Shown: one piece after another, positions 48,413 to 59,341 of the stretch | Layout of the letters: each line of letters starts with the position of its first letter | Position numbering within the stretch: the stretch's first letter is position 1 | Origin: Xestospongia bergquistia | Taxonomy: Eukaryota; Porifera; Demospongiae; Haplosclerida; Petrosiidae | Length of the DNA stretch: 64,000 nt | NCBI GenBank assembly: GCA_963965975.1 | Contig: OZ014423.1 | Span: forward strand, 186,001-250,000 | Direction: 5' to 3' | Notes under the pieces: generated by a model | Told to the model about the DNA's origin: nothing | The model's input: only the letters and a program-made list of their open reading frames with translations | Databases searched by the model: none | Made by a program: the position numbers and the translations under genes

Positions 48413-49572
48413 TTAAATTTCAAACAGTTGTTTTAAGTCATCCAATGTTAGTCCTTTATTAGACTTGTTACTTCTCTTAGCTCTGTTAATATAATACATT
48501 ATTATATCATTTATTTCCTTTCTTGTACTTACCCATGTAATACATCACTTGCCAACTTCAACTTCCTCTCTTGAATTTTTTGAATAACTTCCTCAACAGA
48601 CTTCACTGTTACAAACCTGACAGATACACCAATACATTAATAACATAATATGTAATACATATTATAATATATATATATGTAACACTTTATATACCTGTGA
48701 ATAGTTACTGGTCTAGTTTGTCCTACTCTATGACAACGGTCTGATGCCTGTTCCTCCAACTGAGGGTTCCTTTAATTAATAATAATAATATATAATAATA
48801 GGCAGACCACACCCACCAATGAAGGTCAGTAATGAAGACATGGTTAGCACTAGTTAATGTTAAGCCCACACCACCAGCTTGTAAAGACAGGAGCATTACC
48901 TATTGAAGAAATACACTAGACACTAGAAAGTGGGAGTGGTCTTACCCGAGGATCAGCAGAAGATCTGTTGAAATAGTCTACATTTACTTGACGAAGTTTA
49001 GGAGGAACTCTAACAAGGATTATATAACTAAAACTTAATATATTATCATTACATACTTTCCATCAATTTTTGTGTAAGAAATATTTGACATTTGAAGGTG
49101 ACGTTCCAACACATTTAACATTGTACACCACTGAGATACCACAATACTACATCAGTCACATGACAGTCATGTGATACATATTACATTATGTACCATTTAT
49201 TAGGGAGTTCACCCGGTTGATCAGTATCAATTATTTTCCTCATTTCTCTTAATATAACTTCAGTCTATAATTATAATATAATAAGTTATAAAAGTTAGAT
49301 CATTTCTTACTTTACTGCTAACAGTCTTCATTTGAAAATGAGACAACTGAGTAAGTTGGCTCTATATATGGTCATAATATTACTACAATTAATAATTGAA
49401 TAATTCTCTTACATGAGAAGGCATCATATCATAGTGAGGATTTAAGGAGAGATTTTCCATAGCTAAACTGAGGTCAGTATCTGCCAGAGAAGAAGCGTCA
49501 AGTGCTGTTGATAGTAAGTGAGGATGACAACAGCATTGTCTAAGTCTTTAAAGAAGATATCAATTATTACTA

Positions 49573-49636
<64 letters not shown>

Positions 49637-52600
49637 TACTATTATTATTATTATTACTATTATTACCTAAGGAGTAGTATTAATACAGTTGAGCCACTAC
49701 CATGTGACATTGTAGAATCTTCTTTCATTATAGATTTCATTAAAACATGAGCTGCACTTTGTAGCTGAACAGGGACTTTAGCTAACAGGTCATTGATAGA
49801 GGGACCCTTGTCCACAGACATTATATTCATTTCGTGTTTCTCCAAATATCGTATAAAGAATGACCTATATAAAAAATAGAGAGAGAGAGAGACAGAAGTT
49901 GTATTTACCTGCCAAAATAGAAAAGAACATTATAAATACTGCGTTCTGTCTCTTGTAATTCCACACTGTGAGAGACCACAGACTTCTCTGGTAATTGTAT
50001 CTAAAATTAAATAATACAATATTAAATTATTAGTAAATTAAATGTCACTAACAAGTCCTCCCACTCCCATTTCATCTTTAGTACGTCTTAGAACCAACGA
50101 AGATACCATGGTCCTCAATCTCTGAAGTCCTGTATGACACACCCCTTTTAGTCACATGACTATCACATTCACTAACATACCCATACTGGACCTGTTCTGT
50201 ATAGTATCTTTCCATACTCTTAAGTCATCAAAAGGAGAGAGACGTAGAAATCTATTATAAACAATATAATAATTATCAATAAACAATTAATATTTATAAC
50301 TTTATTAAACTGTAAAAATCTTCTAGTTTATTCTGTATTGGCGTGCCAGTCATAGCCCAACGATATACTAAAAATAACAAAAATATCCTGACTATACTCT
50401 ATACGGAACATACCAGAAGACAGTTCACAACACCCAACACTCATAGCAGTTTTAGGATTTCTGATAGTGTGTGCTTCATCAAGAATAACACGATTCCAAT
50501 GTATCTGAAAGAGAATATTACTAGCTGGTTGACGCTTCTTCTTGACGCTAGCACTACTCTCCTTGTAATAATATAAAGAATTAAATTTATGAATTATTAT
50601 AGTTAACTTACTGTTAATGAACCAGCTTCAATTCCAACAATGTTATAAGTAGTTATTACCACATCATGATGTAAAAGTCTGGGTAATAAGTAATTTAATG
50701 AACTAAATAATAGGGACTAACTCTTCTGGATTTTTGGGACGATTTGTGCCATGGTAAAGTGTAACTGAGAGGACACCAGAATAGACTTTAGATTTTATTT
50801 CAGATTCCCACATTTTTAATAATGTTAAAGGAACAACTACTAATGTTGCATTAGACTTCAATAATCCTGTAATATTAGTCCATTATTGTATATTAAAGAC
50901 ATTTCATACTTACTGTCATCTCTTCTACTAATAAAGTCAGACTCATTCTGATTCTTTTTAATAATTAGTGAGATCATTGATAGGGTCTTACCCAACCCCA
51001 TGTCATCAGCTACATGTACGCACATAATTAAATAGTTTATTACAGAGTTATTCTCACCAAGGATACCACCATGAGGTGTCTGGTCCTCTCTCCATTGGAG
51101 CCATGCCAATCCCCTTTTCTGATGTCTCATGAGCTCAACTTTAAGACCACTAGGAGTTTCAGCTAGAGTTTCTTCTGATGGACATGTTGATATGGACCTA
51201 CCAATACTTGAACATTTATTAGAGCTAGGATCTTTGTCTTACAGATGTAAATTTTTTACAGCACCAGCTGTTAGTAATTTAGCTTGAGAATGTATGGCAA
51301 AGACCTATTGTTATAATAAAATATTTAAATAATTTTTATTTGTTTACTGGTTTCTTGGGTTCTTGATTGTCGTCATCAGGACGTGATAGAAGTTCCTCAA
51401 TTTCAGATTTGGAAGGTACATATCCACGAAGATGTAACATTCTTTTTTTAATCATGGCAATCTGTCTTTTTATTGTTTCACCATTATCAGGAAGGTTAGA
51501 ACCAAATCTATCTAACAACGTCTACACAAATTAGTCATGTGATATGTCACACGATCATTCACAAACCTGTTGTTCGACTAATTGTTTTACAAGTTTTCTG
51601 AATTGAAAACCAAGTTTGAAAACGTCTTCCTTTTCTTTAACTTCATCCTCTTCCTCTTCATTGAGCATTACAACAGCTGAATCAATAGAGCTCTTATCAG
51701 TGGATACTCTGGGAAGTGGAGAAGCTAAGAAAGAAAGAATTATTATTATTATATATATATATATATAATGTATCACGCTCACATTCAGTGCTAGTAGTTG
51801 ATACATTGGATGATATACTTGGAGATGCTCCACTTGATGTTGACGAAACTCGCCTGGACACTTCTAAGTGAGAAGGTGTGGTCTTTGACTTAACTATTGG
51901 TTCATCATCACTGTCACTGTTTATCATAATAGGTGATGCTCCTATTAATTAATCAATATATATATATATATAACTTAATAAGATATATTTATTATCTTAC
52001 TAATTTGTTCACCAAGGTTGACTTTATTTGGTGACACATCATGTGACTTAGTGGATGTCCCTCCATCACTAGAGTTCTCTTCATTATCAATTTCTTTATA
52101 ACTTGATTTCTTCTCTTTGTTACTGCTAACATAATGTATACTATCTTCTTTAAAATCATTTTCTTCCTCTTCTTCACTGCTGATGTCAGATACATTGTCT
52201 TCATTGTAACTAATATCGTTTCCCTTCTCTTTTTCATTGCTGACGTCAGATACATTGTCTTCATTGTAACTAATATTGTTTCCCTTCTCTTCTTCACTGC
52301 TGATGTCAGATACATTGTCTTCATTGTAACTAATATCGTTTCCCTTCTCTTCTTCACTGCTGATGTCAGATACATTGTCTTCATTGTAACTAATATCGTT
52401 TCCCTTCTCTTTTTTATTGCTGACGTCAGATACATTGTCTTCATTGTAACTAATATCGTTTCCCTTCTCTTCTTCACTGCTGATGTCAGATACATTGTCT
52501 TCATTGTAACTAATATCGTTTCCCTTCTCTTCTTCACTGCTGACGTCAGATACATTATCTTCATTGTAACTAATATCGTTTCCCTTCTCTTCTTCACTGC

Positions 52601-53634
52601 TGACGTCAGATACATTGTCTTCATTGTAACTAATATCGTTTCCCTTCTCTTCTTCACTGCTGATGTTAGATACATTATCTTCATTGTAACTAATATCACT
52701 TTCTTTCTCTTCCTCACTAACATCACCTCCTCTTTCTTCCTTACTACTGATATTGCCTCTTTTGTCTTCTTCAACACTAACATCATCTTTCTCTTCTCCA
52801 TTATTTTCTATATTATTACAAAGATCAACTTTTATATTGTCACCAATTTCTTCCATACCATTATTGACCGTTGCCATGGAGATATCACCAATCTTTTCCA
52901 TGCTGTCATTGACTGTTGTCACAGAGATGTCCAATTTGTTTGAGAAAATAAGAGATGAATTGCCTGTGGTATCATTCTGATGAGGTGTCATAATGTAACT
53001 AGTAGCCTCAGGAGTACCATAAATTGTATTATCAATTTCTTCGTCTGATAATTCCCCAGAGCATTTAGGTGTTTCTTGGCATCCTAAAAATATTAGTTAA
53101 GTTGACAAAAGTTAATAGCTTACCTTTAATATTAGGCTCTACATTTTCCTTGTCCTATAAGAGAAGAGTATTATATATTACAACATAGACATCTTTAAAT
53201 TTACCATCAAGCTACGGTATCCACACCAATCTGTCAGCCCTTGACTACAATGAAATCCCACACTATAAAATAATAAGTAATAATAAAATTGGTATTAATT
53301 TGATGTACCATTCTTGGCCTTCTTCGATTTTAAAAGAATATATTGTTATAGGTGAATGTGAGTCTTTGTGAACAGGACAATTATGTAGAGACACACTACA
53401 AGACAGAAGAGGTGTAAAAATCATCACTTAGTCTCTTAACTTACTTTGCTTCTTGTTTGAACTTACACCCAGGGGTTAGGCTACAAACATAGAAACTTTT
53501 CCCATACGATTTGGAGTTCTTGTTGATGCCAAAACGTAGGTCACAAGGTTTGTCTATTGAGAGAGACACGATGTAACTGAAAACACAATCATATTACACT
53601 TACTGTGATAGCAAAATAGTTTCTCGTACTCCAT
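48413..53634 (-). CDS. TTF2: Transcription termination factor 2 (SNF2-type ATPase)
   Basis: Swi2/Snf2 dsDNA translocase that releases Pol II transcripts in mitosis. ATG 53632-53634 ([10 protein letters not shown]). Then a GRF-type zinc finger ([20 protein letters not shown], about 53460-53530) and a WCGY/W element; an acidic low-complexity region with a 20-residue repeat (about 52140-52700); [18 protein letters not shown]; the helicase core beginning [17 protein letters not shown] with [15 protein letters not shown] (about 50990-51130); [13 protein letters not shown] (about 50440-50490); helicase-C exons (about 48700-49200); and C-terminal [12 protein letters not shown], like human LTLADLRVLFGI. 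Stop at 48413. The acidic repeat is a local expansion. TTTGGCGC-type E2F site (53687-53694) lies 53 bp upstream. Confidence 0.93.
49563..49672. repeat. (ATT)n trinucleotide repeat in a TTF2 intron
   Basis: About 110 bp of TTA/ATT units with a few ACT interruptions. Confidence 0.95.
52141..52700 (-). repeat. Coding 60-bp tandem repeat in TTF2, about nine copies
   Basis: Perfect 60-base period. It encodes a 20-residue acidic unit, [20 protein letters not shown] and close variants, about nine times in the linker between the GRF finger and the ATPase. Because the period is a multiple of three, other frames and the antisense strand are also open, creating spurious long ORFs. Confidence 0.95.
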
Positions 53635-53776
53635 CAGAAGAGAGAGAGAAACGAGCTAGCTAATAACGCGCGGCAATTTATTACTCGCGCCAAAAATTTC
53701 GAATTAATAACATAATAATTATTATTAATTAGCAGGGAATTTTACTGAAATAATAAAATTAAAACAAATTATCATG

Positions 53777-54529
53777 TCAATCCTTTCTATAGGTGACTGG
53801 AAACTTAACTTCTATAACATCTTTAATTCCAGCTGTTATAACTTGTCCTGGTTTGATAGGACCCACCCCCTCCGGTGTCCCTGTCAGTATGACATCACCA
53901 ATTTCAAGGCTAAAAATATGACTAATATAACTAATAAGATATGGTACAGAAAATATCATATCTTTTGTAGAGCCATCTTGTTGAAGTTTGTCGTCAACTT
54001 TAAGCCACAGTTTAGTATCAGATAACTCTATTTTCTCTTTCTCTATGAGTCGACTTATAGGACAAAATGTGTCGTAACCCTTAGCAACGCTCCAAGGATG
54101 ACCTTTTTGCTTAGCAGCACTTTGCAGATCACGAGCAGTCATATCCAGAGCTAATGTGTACCCACCCACATAACTCATTGCAGAAGATTCTGGGATGTTC
54201 CTGCCATTAGTCCCAATGATCACACCCAACTCCACTTCATAATGAAGATCTTTTACACGTTCTGGGATCTGTGATATGACAAGCACCTTCATATACAAGT
54301 ACAATGTCTTATTACTTCAATACATCCACCTTCTTCAACATAAGATGATACAGGTTTCAGAAACAACATAGGCTCAGAAGGGATCGGATTACCTAGTTCA
54401 GTTGCATGGGCCCTAAAATAAAGAAGAGGTCTCGAGCATTTTCTTTGTTTTCCTTTTTTACCTATAATTTCTTCCTACTGCAATTATCTTTCTTCCCAGC
54501 TTTGCAAATTCTTGCAATCTAACAGCCAT
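53777..54529 (-). CDS. FAHD1: FAHD1 acylpyruvase / oxaloacetate decarboxylase
   Basis: Mitochondrial fumarylacetoacetate-hydrolase-family enzyme. ATG 54527-54529 (MAVRLQEFAKLGRKIIAVGR), three exons. Seen: NYRAHATELGNPIPSEPMLF, metal-binding LHYEVELGVIIG (the E-x-E pair), YTLALDMTARDLQSAAKQKG (third acidic ligand in DMTARD), HPWSVAKGYDTFCPIS, and GDVILTGTPEGVGPIKPGQV. Ends VTYRKD-stop at 53777. Length about 220 aa, as in the family. It is divergent from POLL with 64 bp between starts. Confidence 0.95.
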
Positions 54530-54593
54530 TTTATTTTAACCCTTTACTAAAGCCTCGCCCATTTCTTTAACCCTTTCAACTTTTAGTTGGAGC
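54530..54593. promoter_or_regulatory. 64-bp divergent FAHD1/POLL promoter
   Basis: The entire interval between the two start codons. It contains three repeats of an AACCCTTT element (about 54538-54580), spaced roughly 20 bp apart. No CACGTG or NRF1 site is seen. Confidence 0.5.
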
Positions 54594-57500
54594 ATGAGTA
54601 AAGATTCAGTTACTGATTTATTTAAAGATGTAATTGCTGTCATAATTGAGCAAGGAATTGGCAAAGCAAGAAGACAAATACTGGCCAAGCAGCTGGAGGA
54701 AAAAGGAGGCAAATTAGTTCAAAAACTAGATGATACAGTGACTCATGTTATTGTGAGCACTACAACTAAATACTCTAGACTACCCAAAATACTTAAAGTG
54801 GATCATATAACTGATAATTTACATATTGTTTATGCTGATTGGCTCAGCTCCTCTCTTGTAGCTGGGAAAAAATTAGACCACACCCCTTTTCTTCTTCGGC
54901 CTGATACAGCACCTTTAATTTCTCCTAAAAAACAAGCTACATCACAAAAAGTGTCAGAGTTTTTATCAGCCATGCCTTCAGAGCCAGCGGTAACTACCCC
55001 TCCAAATTCACCTGTAGCATCGTCTTTAGCATCAGCCACACCCACAAAATTAGAACAAGTAACAAGTCCATCTAAAATACAAGTGAGTAGGTATGTCTGT
55101 ATTAATGTACATGTACTTTATGGCCATATATGGTATATTAATATACATGTACTTTAATACCATATGTGGTATACTAATATACAAGTACTATATATGATAT
55201 ATTAATGTACAAATACTTCATGACCATATATGATGTATTAATGTACGTGTACTTTATGACCATGTATGGTATATTAATGTACATGTACTTTATGACCATA
55301 TGTGGTATACTAATATACAAGTACTATATATGATATATTAATGTACAAATACTTCATGACCATATATGATGTATTAATGTACGTGTACACTTCATGACCA
55401 TATATGATGTATTAATATAAAAATACTTTTTGACCATATATGATGTATTAATGTACATGTACTTCATGACCATATATAGTATATTAACATACATTTAGAC
55501 GTCTAGTGATCTAAAATTAAACCCAGTCACTGGTAAACGTAAATGGGTGGAGCCAGACTCTGATAGTGATTATATTGAATCTGATGATGATAATGACATT
55601 GATAATAAAGGAGATGTTCCTATTGATGCCGATAACCTTACTGAACAAGGATTGATAAGACCACTTCCAAAAAAGGTTAGTTTTCAATTTTTGCATGTTT
55701 TTAGAAAGTCTATTATAATAATAGGGTCGTTGGGTGTGTCAAGTACCTTCCTCACAGTTACAAGCTCAAATTAATCACAACAAACACATCACAGACAAAC
55801 TTGAGGTAGCTCCACCCACAAAATTCAAAATTAACTAATTAATTGTAGGAGCTCCTCTTAACATACCAGACGTCAAGTTTACCCAAAGATCGTTGGAGAG
55901 CAATGAGTCTAACAAAGGTTATAGCTGCCATTAGACGTCATCCTAAAGAGATCACAACATATGAGGTATACAAACTATTATATGTTATATTGATGTATTA
56001 TAATATGCAGGAAGCACGTGGTATTCCATTTGTCGGAGATAGACTTGCTGATAAGATACATGAAATTATCACTAGTGGCCATCTTCGTCGTTTAGATGAA
56101 GTAGATAAGACTAAACAATTTGTGATTGATTTATTTAAAGCTATTCATGGAGTAGGACAAACCACTGCTGAACAATTCTATGCACAAGTTAGTACATACT
56201 TTGTTATTAGTGGCAATAATATGTCACTGTGTGTGTTGATAGGGTTATAGAACACTTCAGGATTTAAAAGATGCTAATATTCTTAACAGACAACAACAAA
56301 TTGGAATGAAATATTATGATGAGTTTTTAGAAAGAATGCCTCGTTCAGAAGTAGAGGAAATTGAACAAAAGGTAACATAGACTGAGACTAAAACTGTTTG
56401 AGAATGGGACTAGAAGCAACTCAACATGTGATTGAGTTTGGATTGAGACTGAGACTGAACTAACTTGGATTGAGACTGAGACTGAACTAACTTGAATTGA
56501 GACTGAGACTGAACTAACTTGGATTGAGACTGAGACTAATTTTTGTCTTATATCCATTAGGTTCGTGATGGTTGTCATAAAATAGATACTGGACTAGAGG
56601 TAGTGACATGTGGTTCTTATCGTCGTGGTAAACCTACATGTGGAGATGTTGATATATTAGTAACACATCCTGATGGAAGATCACATAAAGGAATATTCTC
56701 TCGACTCATCCAATTATTAAAGGAGGATGGTAATAAAGGAGGATGGTAATAAAGGGTTAAATAATACCTGGCATATGTGTGTGTATTGTAATCTATGTTT
56801 TCCTTACTGTTCATAGCTCATTAAGTTAATTTTGTTAAACATATGTTATAAGTTCAAATGTAATAGAAGCTACTAGATTATTGCCATATAGTTAAATGGA
56901 TGAATAAATTAATAGATGGATTGATTGTTTGACCATTAGACATCAGGGGATATTTCATACCGACAACAGACGCTTTTAAGATGACAAAAATATCATTGAC
57001 AAACTGTTCTTGTTTTATAATTGAGTTATATCAACACACACTCGTTGACATATGGTAAAACTACTCACTACTATATACAATTTGTAGTATACACTTTGTT
57101 TGTAATAACTATAGCCTCTACAAGACCACTACCTTGTATTTATATACACTATAGAGAGTAGACTATGTACATTGTAGTGACTAGAAGCTCATTTCAGACC
57201 AGATAGCTTGCCTTTGTCAGTTGTCTATCACATATACCACTAATATTACTATTTCTTATCAATTTACTATCTTCTTTGGTATGCCAATTATTAATCATCC
57301 AAACTGTTTCTCCTAAATTATGCGAGACAATTAGACTCACATGATATGTATTAGTGATGTTTACAACTTGTTGGAATTGTGAACTCCTTGCTTTGTGGTG
57401 TATTGTCATGTGATTGTCACATGATGTTGCTATTGTCAATATTATATGCATGCATTTTTATTATGTAATTTCTCGTTTGATACTAAGCTGTCATGTGACT

Positions 57501-58228
57501 GTCATGTAATCTGTAGGTTTCTTAACTGATGATCTTACAATTCATGAAGATCCTGTCGATGGAAGCTGTAAATATTATGGCGTATGCTTACTACAGGGAG
57601 AAAGACGGAAGGTTCATTCTTAAGATAACATATCTAGTTTTTATGAGTACATAAGGTTTATTTGGTGTTAGTTGTTGCACCATAAACTTATTTGTCATTG
57701 TGGTAACATAGGCATATTTACACGCTTCATTACAATATGTTGTGAAGGCACACACTTTTACTTGGAATTTAATCAATAGCATCGTCGTATTGACATTTAT
57801 ATCTGTCCTTACTCTGAATATCCATTGATGTTATTACACTTCACTGGTTCTGGTCATTTCAATCGTTCCATTAGAAGTAGAGCTGATAAAATGGTGTGTG
57901 TTGTAACCATGACAATCTGACTAGTAATATTGTAATTACTTTAATATAGGGTATGTCATTGTCTGAACATTCGTTAAATGTTGGAGTAATCAGAAAGGCA
58001 AGTACTATAGTTTACCTAGTACTCTGGTATTAAACGTGTTTAGTAATATGATATAATGATATAATGAATGTTTCCTGCATTGTAACATGTCAGATCAATG
58101 ACATCAATTTATTATAGAATGGTGTCAAGATATTTGAAGGGACTCCATTGCCGGTCTTTTCGGAGGCGGATGTTTTCAAATACCTTGGTATTGATTACCT
58201 TGAACCACACGATAGAGATTTAGATTAA
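54594..58228 (+). CDS. POLL: DNA polymerase lambda (BRCT + family X polymerase)
   Basis: Repair polymerase for non-homologous end joining and base excision. ATG 54594. N-terminal BRCT domain (about residues 12-100: [24 protein letters not shown]), a Ser/Pro linker, an acidic stretch ([16 protein letters not shown]), 8-kDa/HhH region ([34 protein letters not shown]), palm motif [20 protein letters not shown] with the two catalytic Asp, third Asp in [10 protein letters not shown] (about 57781-57805), and the thumb [20 protein letters not shown] and [10 protein letters not shown]-stop. It reads full length. Introns carry minisatellites (about 55093-55498 and 56440-56540). The exon ending LKEDG at about 56728 is followed by a 16-bp duplication that copies its splice donor. 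Confidence 0.95.
55093..55498. repeat. Imperfect 36-bp AT-rich minisatellite in a POLL intron
   Basis: About ten or eleven diverged copies of a CATATATGGTATATTAATGT-ACATGTACTTTATGAC-like unit, filling the intron between the BRCT-linker exon and the TSSDLKLNP exon. Confidence 0.85.
56440..56540. repeat. 27-bp minisatellite in a POLL intron
   Basis: Nearly four copies of GGATTGAGACTGAGACTGAA plus CTAACTT, 27-bp period, within the intron after the EIEQK exon. Confidence 0.9.
56719..56752. repeat. 16-bp tandem duplication across the POLL 5' splice junction
   Basis: AAAGGAGGATG|GTAAT occurs twice back to back. The first copy contains the exon end (LKEDG, phase 1) and donor; the second duplicates both inside the intron. 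The next exon (GTTTCTTAACTGATG, about 57515) fits the first donor in frame. Confidence 0.85.
56753..57510. other. POLL intron without recognised content
   Basis: About 760 bp, AT-rich; no gene or repeat that I can support. Confidence 0.5.
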
Positions 58229-59341
58229 CTTCTCTCACTAAAATACACCAATATTATATTTTTGTCCTTCTCAGATCCCTCTCTATCACCAAATTATCTT
58301 ATAATATATTGTGTTTTTAAAAAGTTGGGCTGCAAGGGGATCAAATTTTTCCCATACAATCACTATTGCATATTATTAATATGTTAATAACGCGTTATTA
58401 TTGACCGAGAATGCTGAGCTGTGTAGAAATAGGTGCCTGGTGCTGTGAATAAACAATAGAGCTCTTCTGTATACTGACAAAAGTGATCTACCGCCCTCGC
58501 ATCTTCGAGTGGGTGAAAAGCGTTTATTGCCCTACAGGCAAAACTTGATTGTCAGTTTTTCTCGTATCATAACTTATGAATAATCATAAGTTATATAGTT
58601 CCTAAGACTTCTGTCAGCAAAGATATATTTATTTGTATGTTTGTTTGTTGAGAATTGGCAGTACAGAGCTGAGAAACAAGAGTCTGTGATTGGCACAAGT
58701 TAGTCAACAACATCTCATGGTCTGTAGTACTCAAAGTTGAATATTGTATGACAGAATATATAATTCTTTGTCTCTCTTTTATTTCTTTTCTTGCAGCTTC
58801 TCTTGAAATTACTAACTGTCATTCAGTGAGCTATAGTTCTAAGTTGATTTATGTAAGTCTGTGTACAATCATGATAAATTTTTATATATTTTACTGGTAA
58901 TAATGCATGTAGAAAATACAACATAATATTAGACTATATTTTACAGCTGACCAACAATATATTAAACTGACTTCTCTGCTGGACCATAGTTATGACTTCC
59001 ATCTTCAATTATCCAATAGAAACCAAACATAGTCACTTACCACAAAATTTTGACACTGCAACTATTATTATTACTATCTTGAACTCCTAGAAATGGCCAG
59101 CATGATATGATACAGGATTACAATGGCTGCTTTGACTGTGTGTTGTGGTAATAGCAATGCAGTGCAAAGAACAGACAATTAAAAATAAAACAATTCTACT
59201 TAAGCAACATTATTATGATAGACAGCTAGCAACAGCTTTTATTTTGAATTCAAACTGCACTATTTCTTATCAGTTTAAATTTTAAAACTTTATCAAATTT
59301 TGGGTGGCTCTTTAAATATATTGTTATTATACCACTATAGG
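58229..59341. other. Intergenic / LDB 5' region
   Basis: 1.1 kb between the POLL stop and the first LDB exon that I can assign. A GC-richer patch at about 58400-58560 and possible 5'UTR exon(s) (donor-like GTAAGT at about 58853) may belong to the LDB promoter and leader. No coding exon could be confirmed. Confidence 0.4.

Noticed and set aside
52134-52943. Long open frames (269 codons) on the plus strand and in another minus frame across the TTF2 repeat
   Set aside because: They arise because a 60-bp tandem repeat keeps all frames open; the protein would be a monotonous hydrophobic or basic repeat with no start context. The acidic minus frame is the one that fits TTF2.
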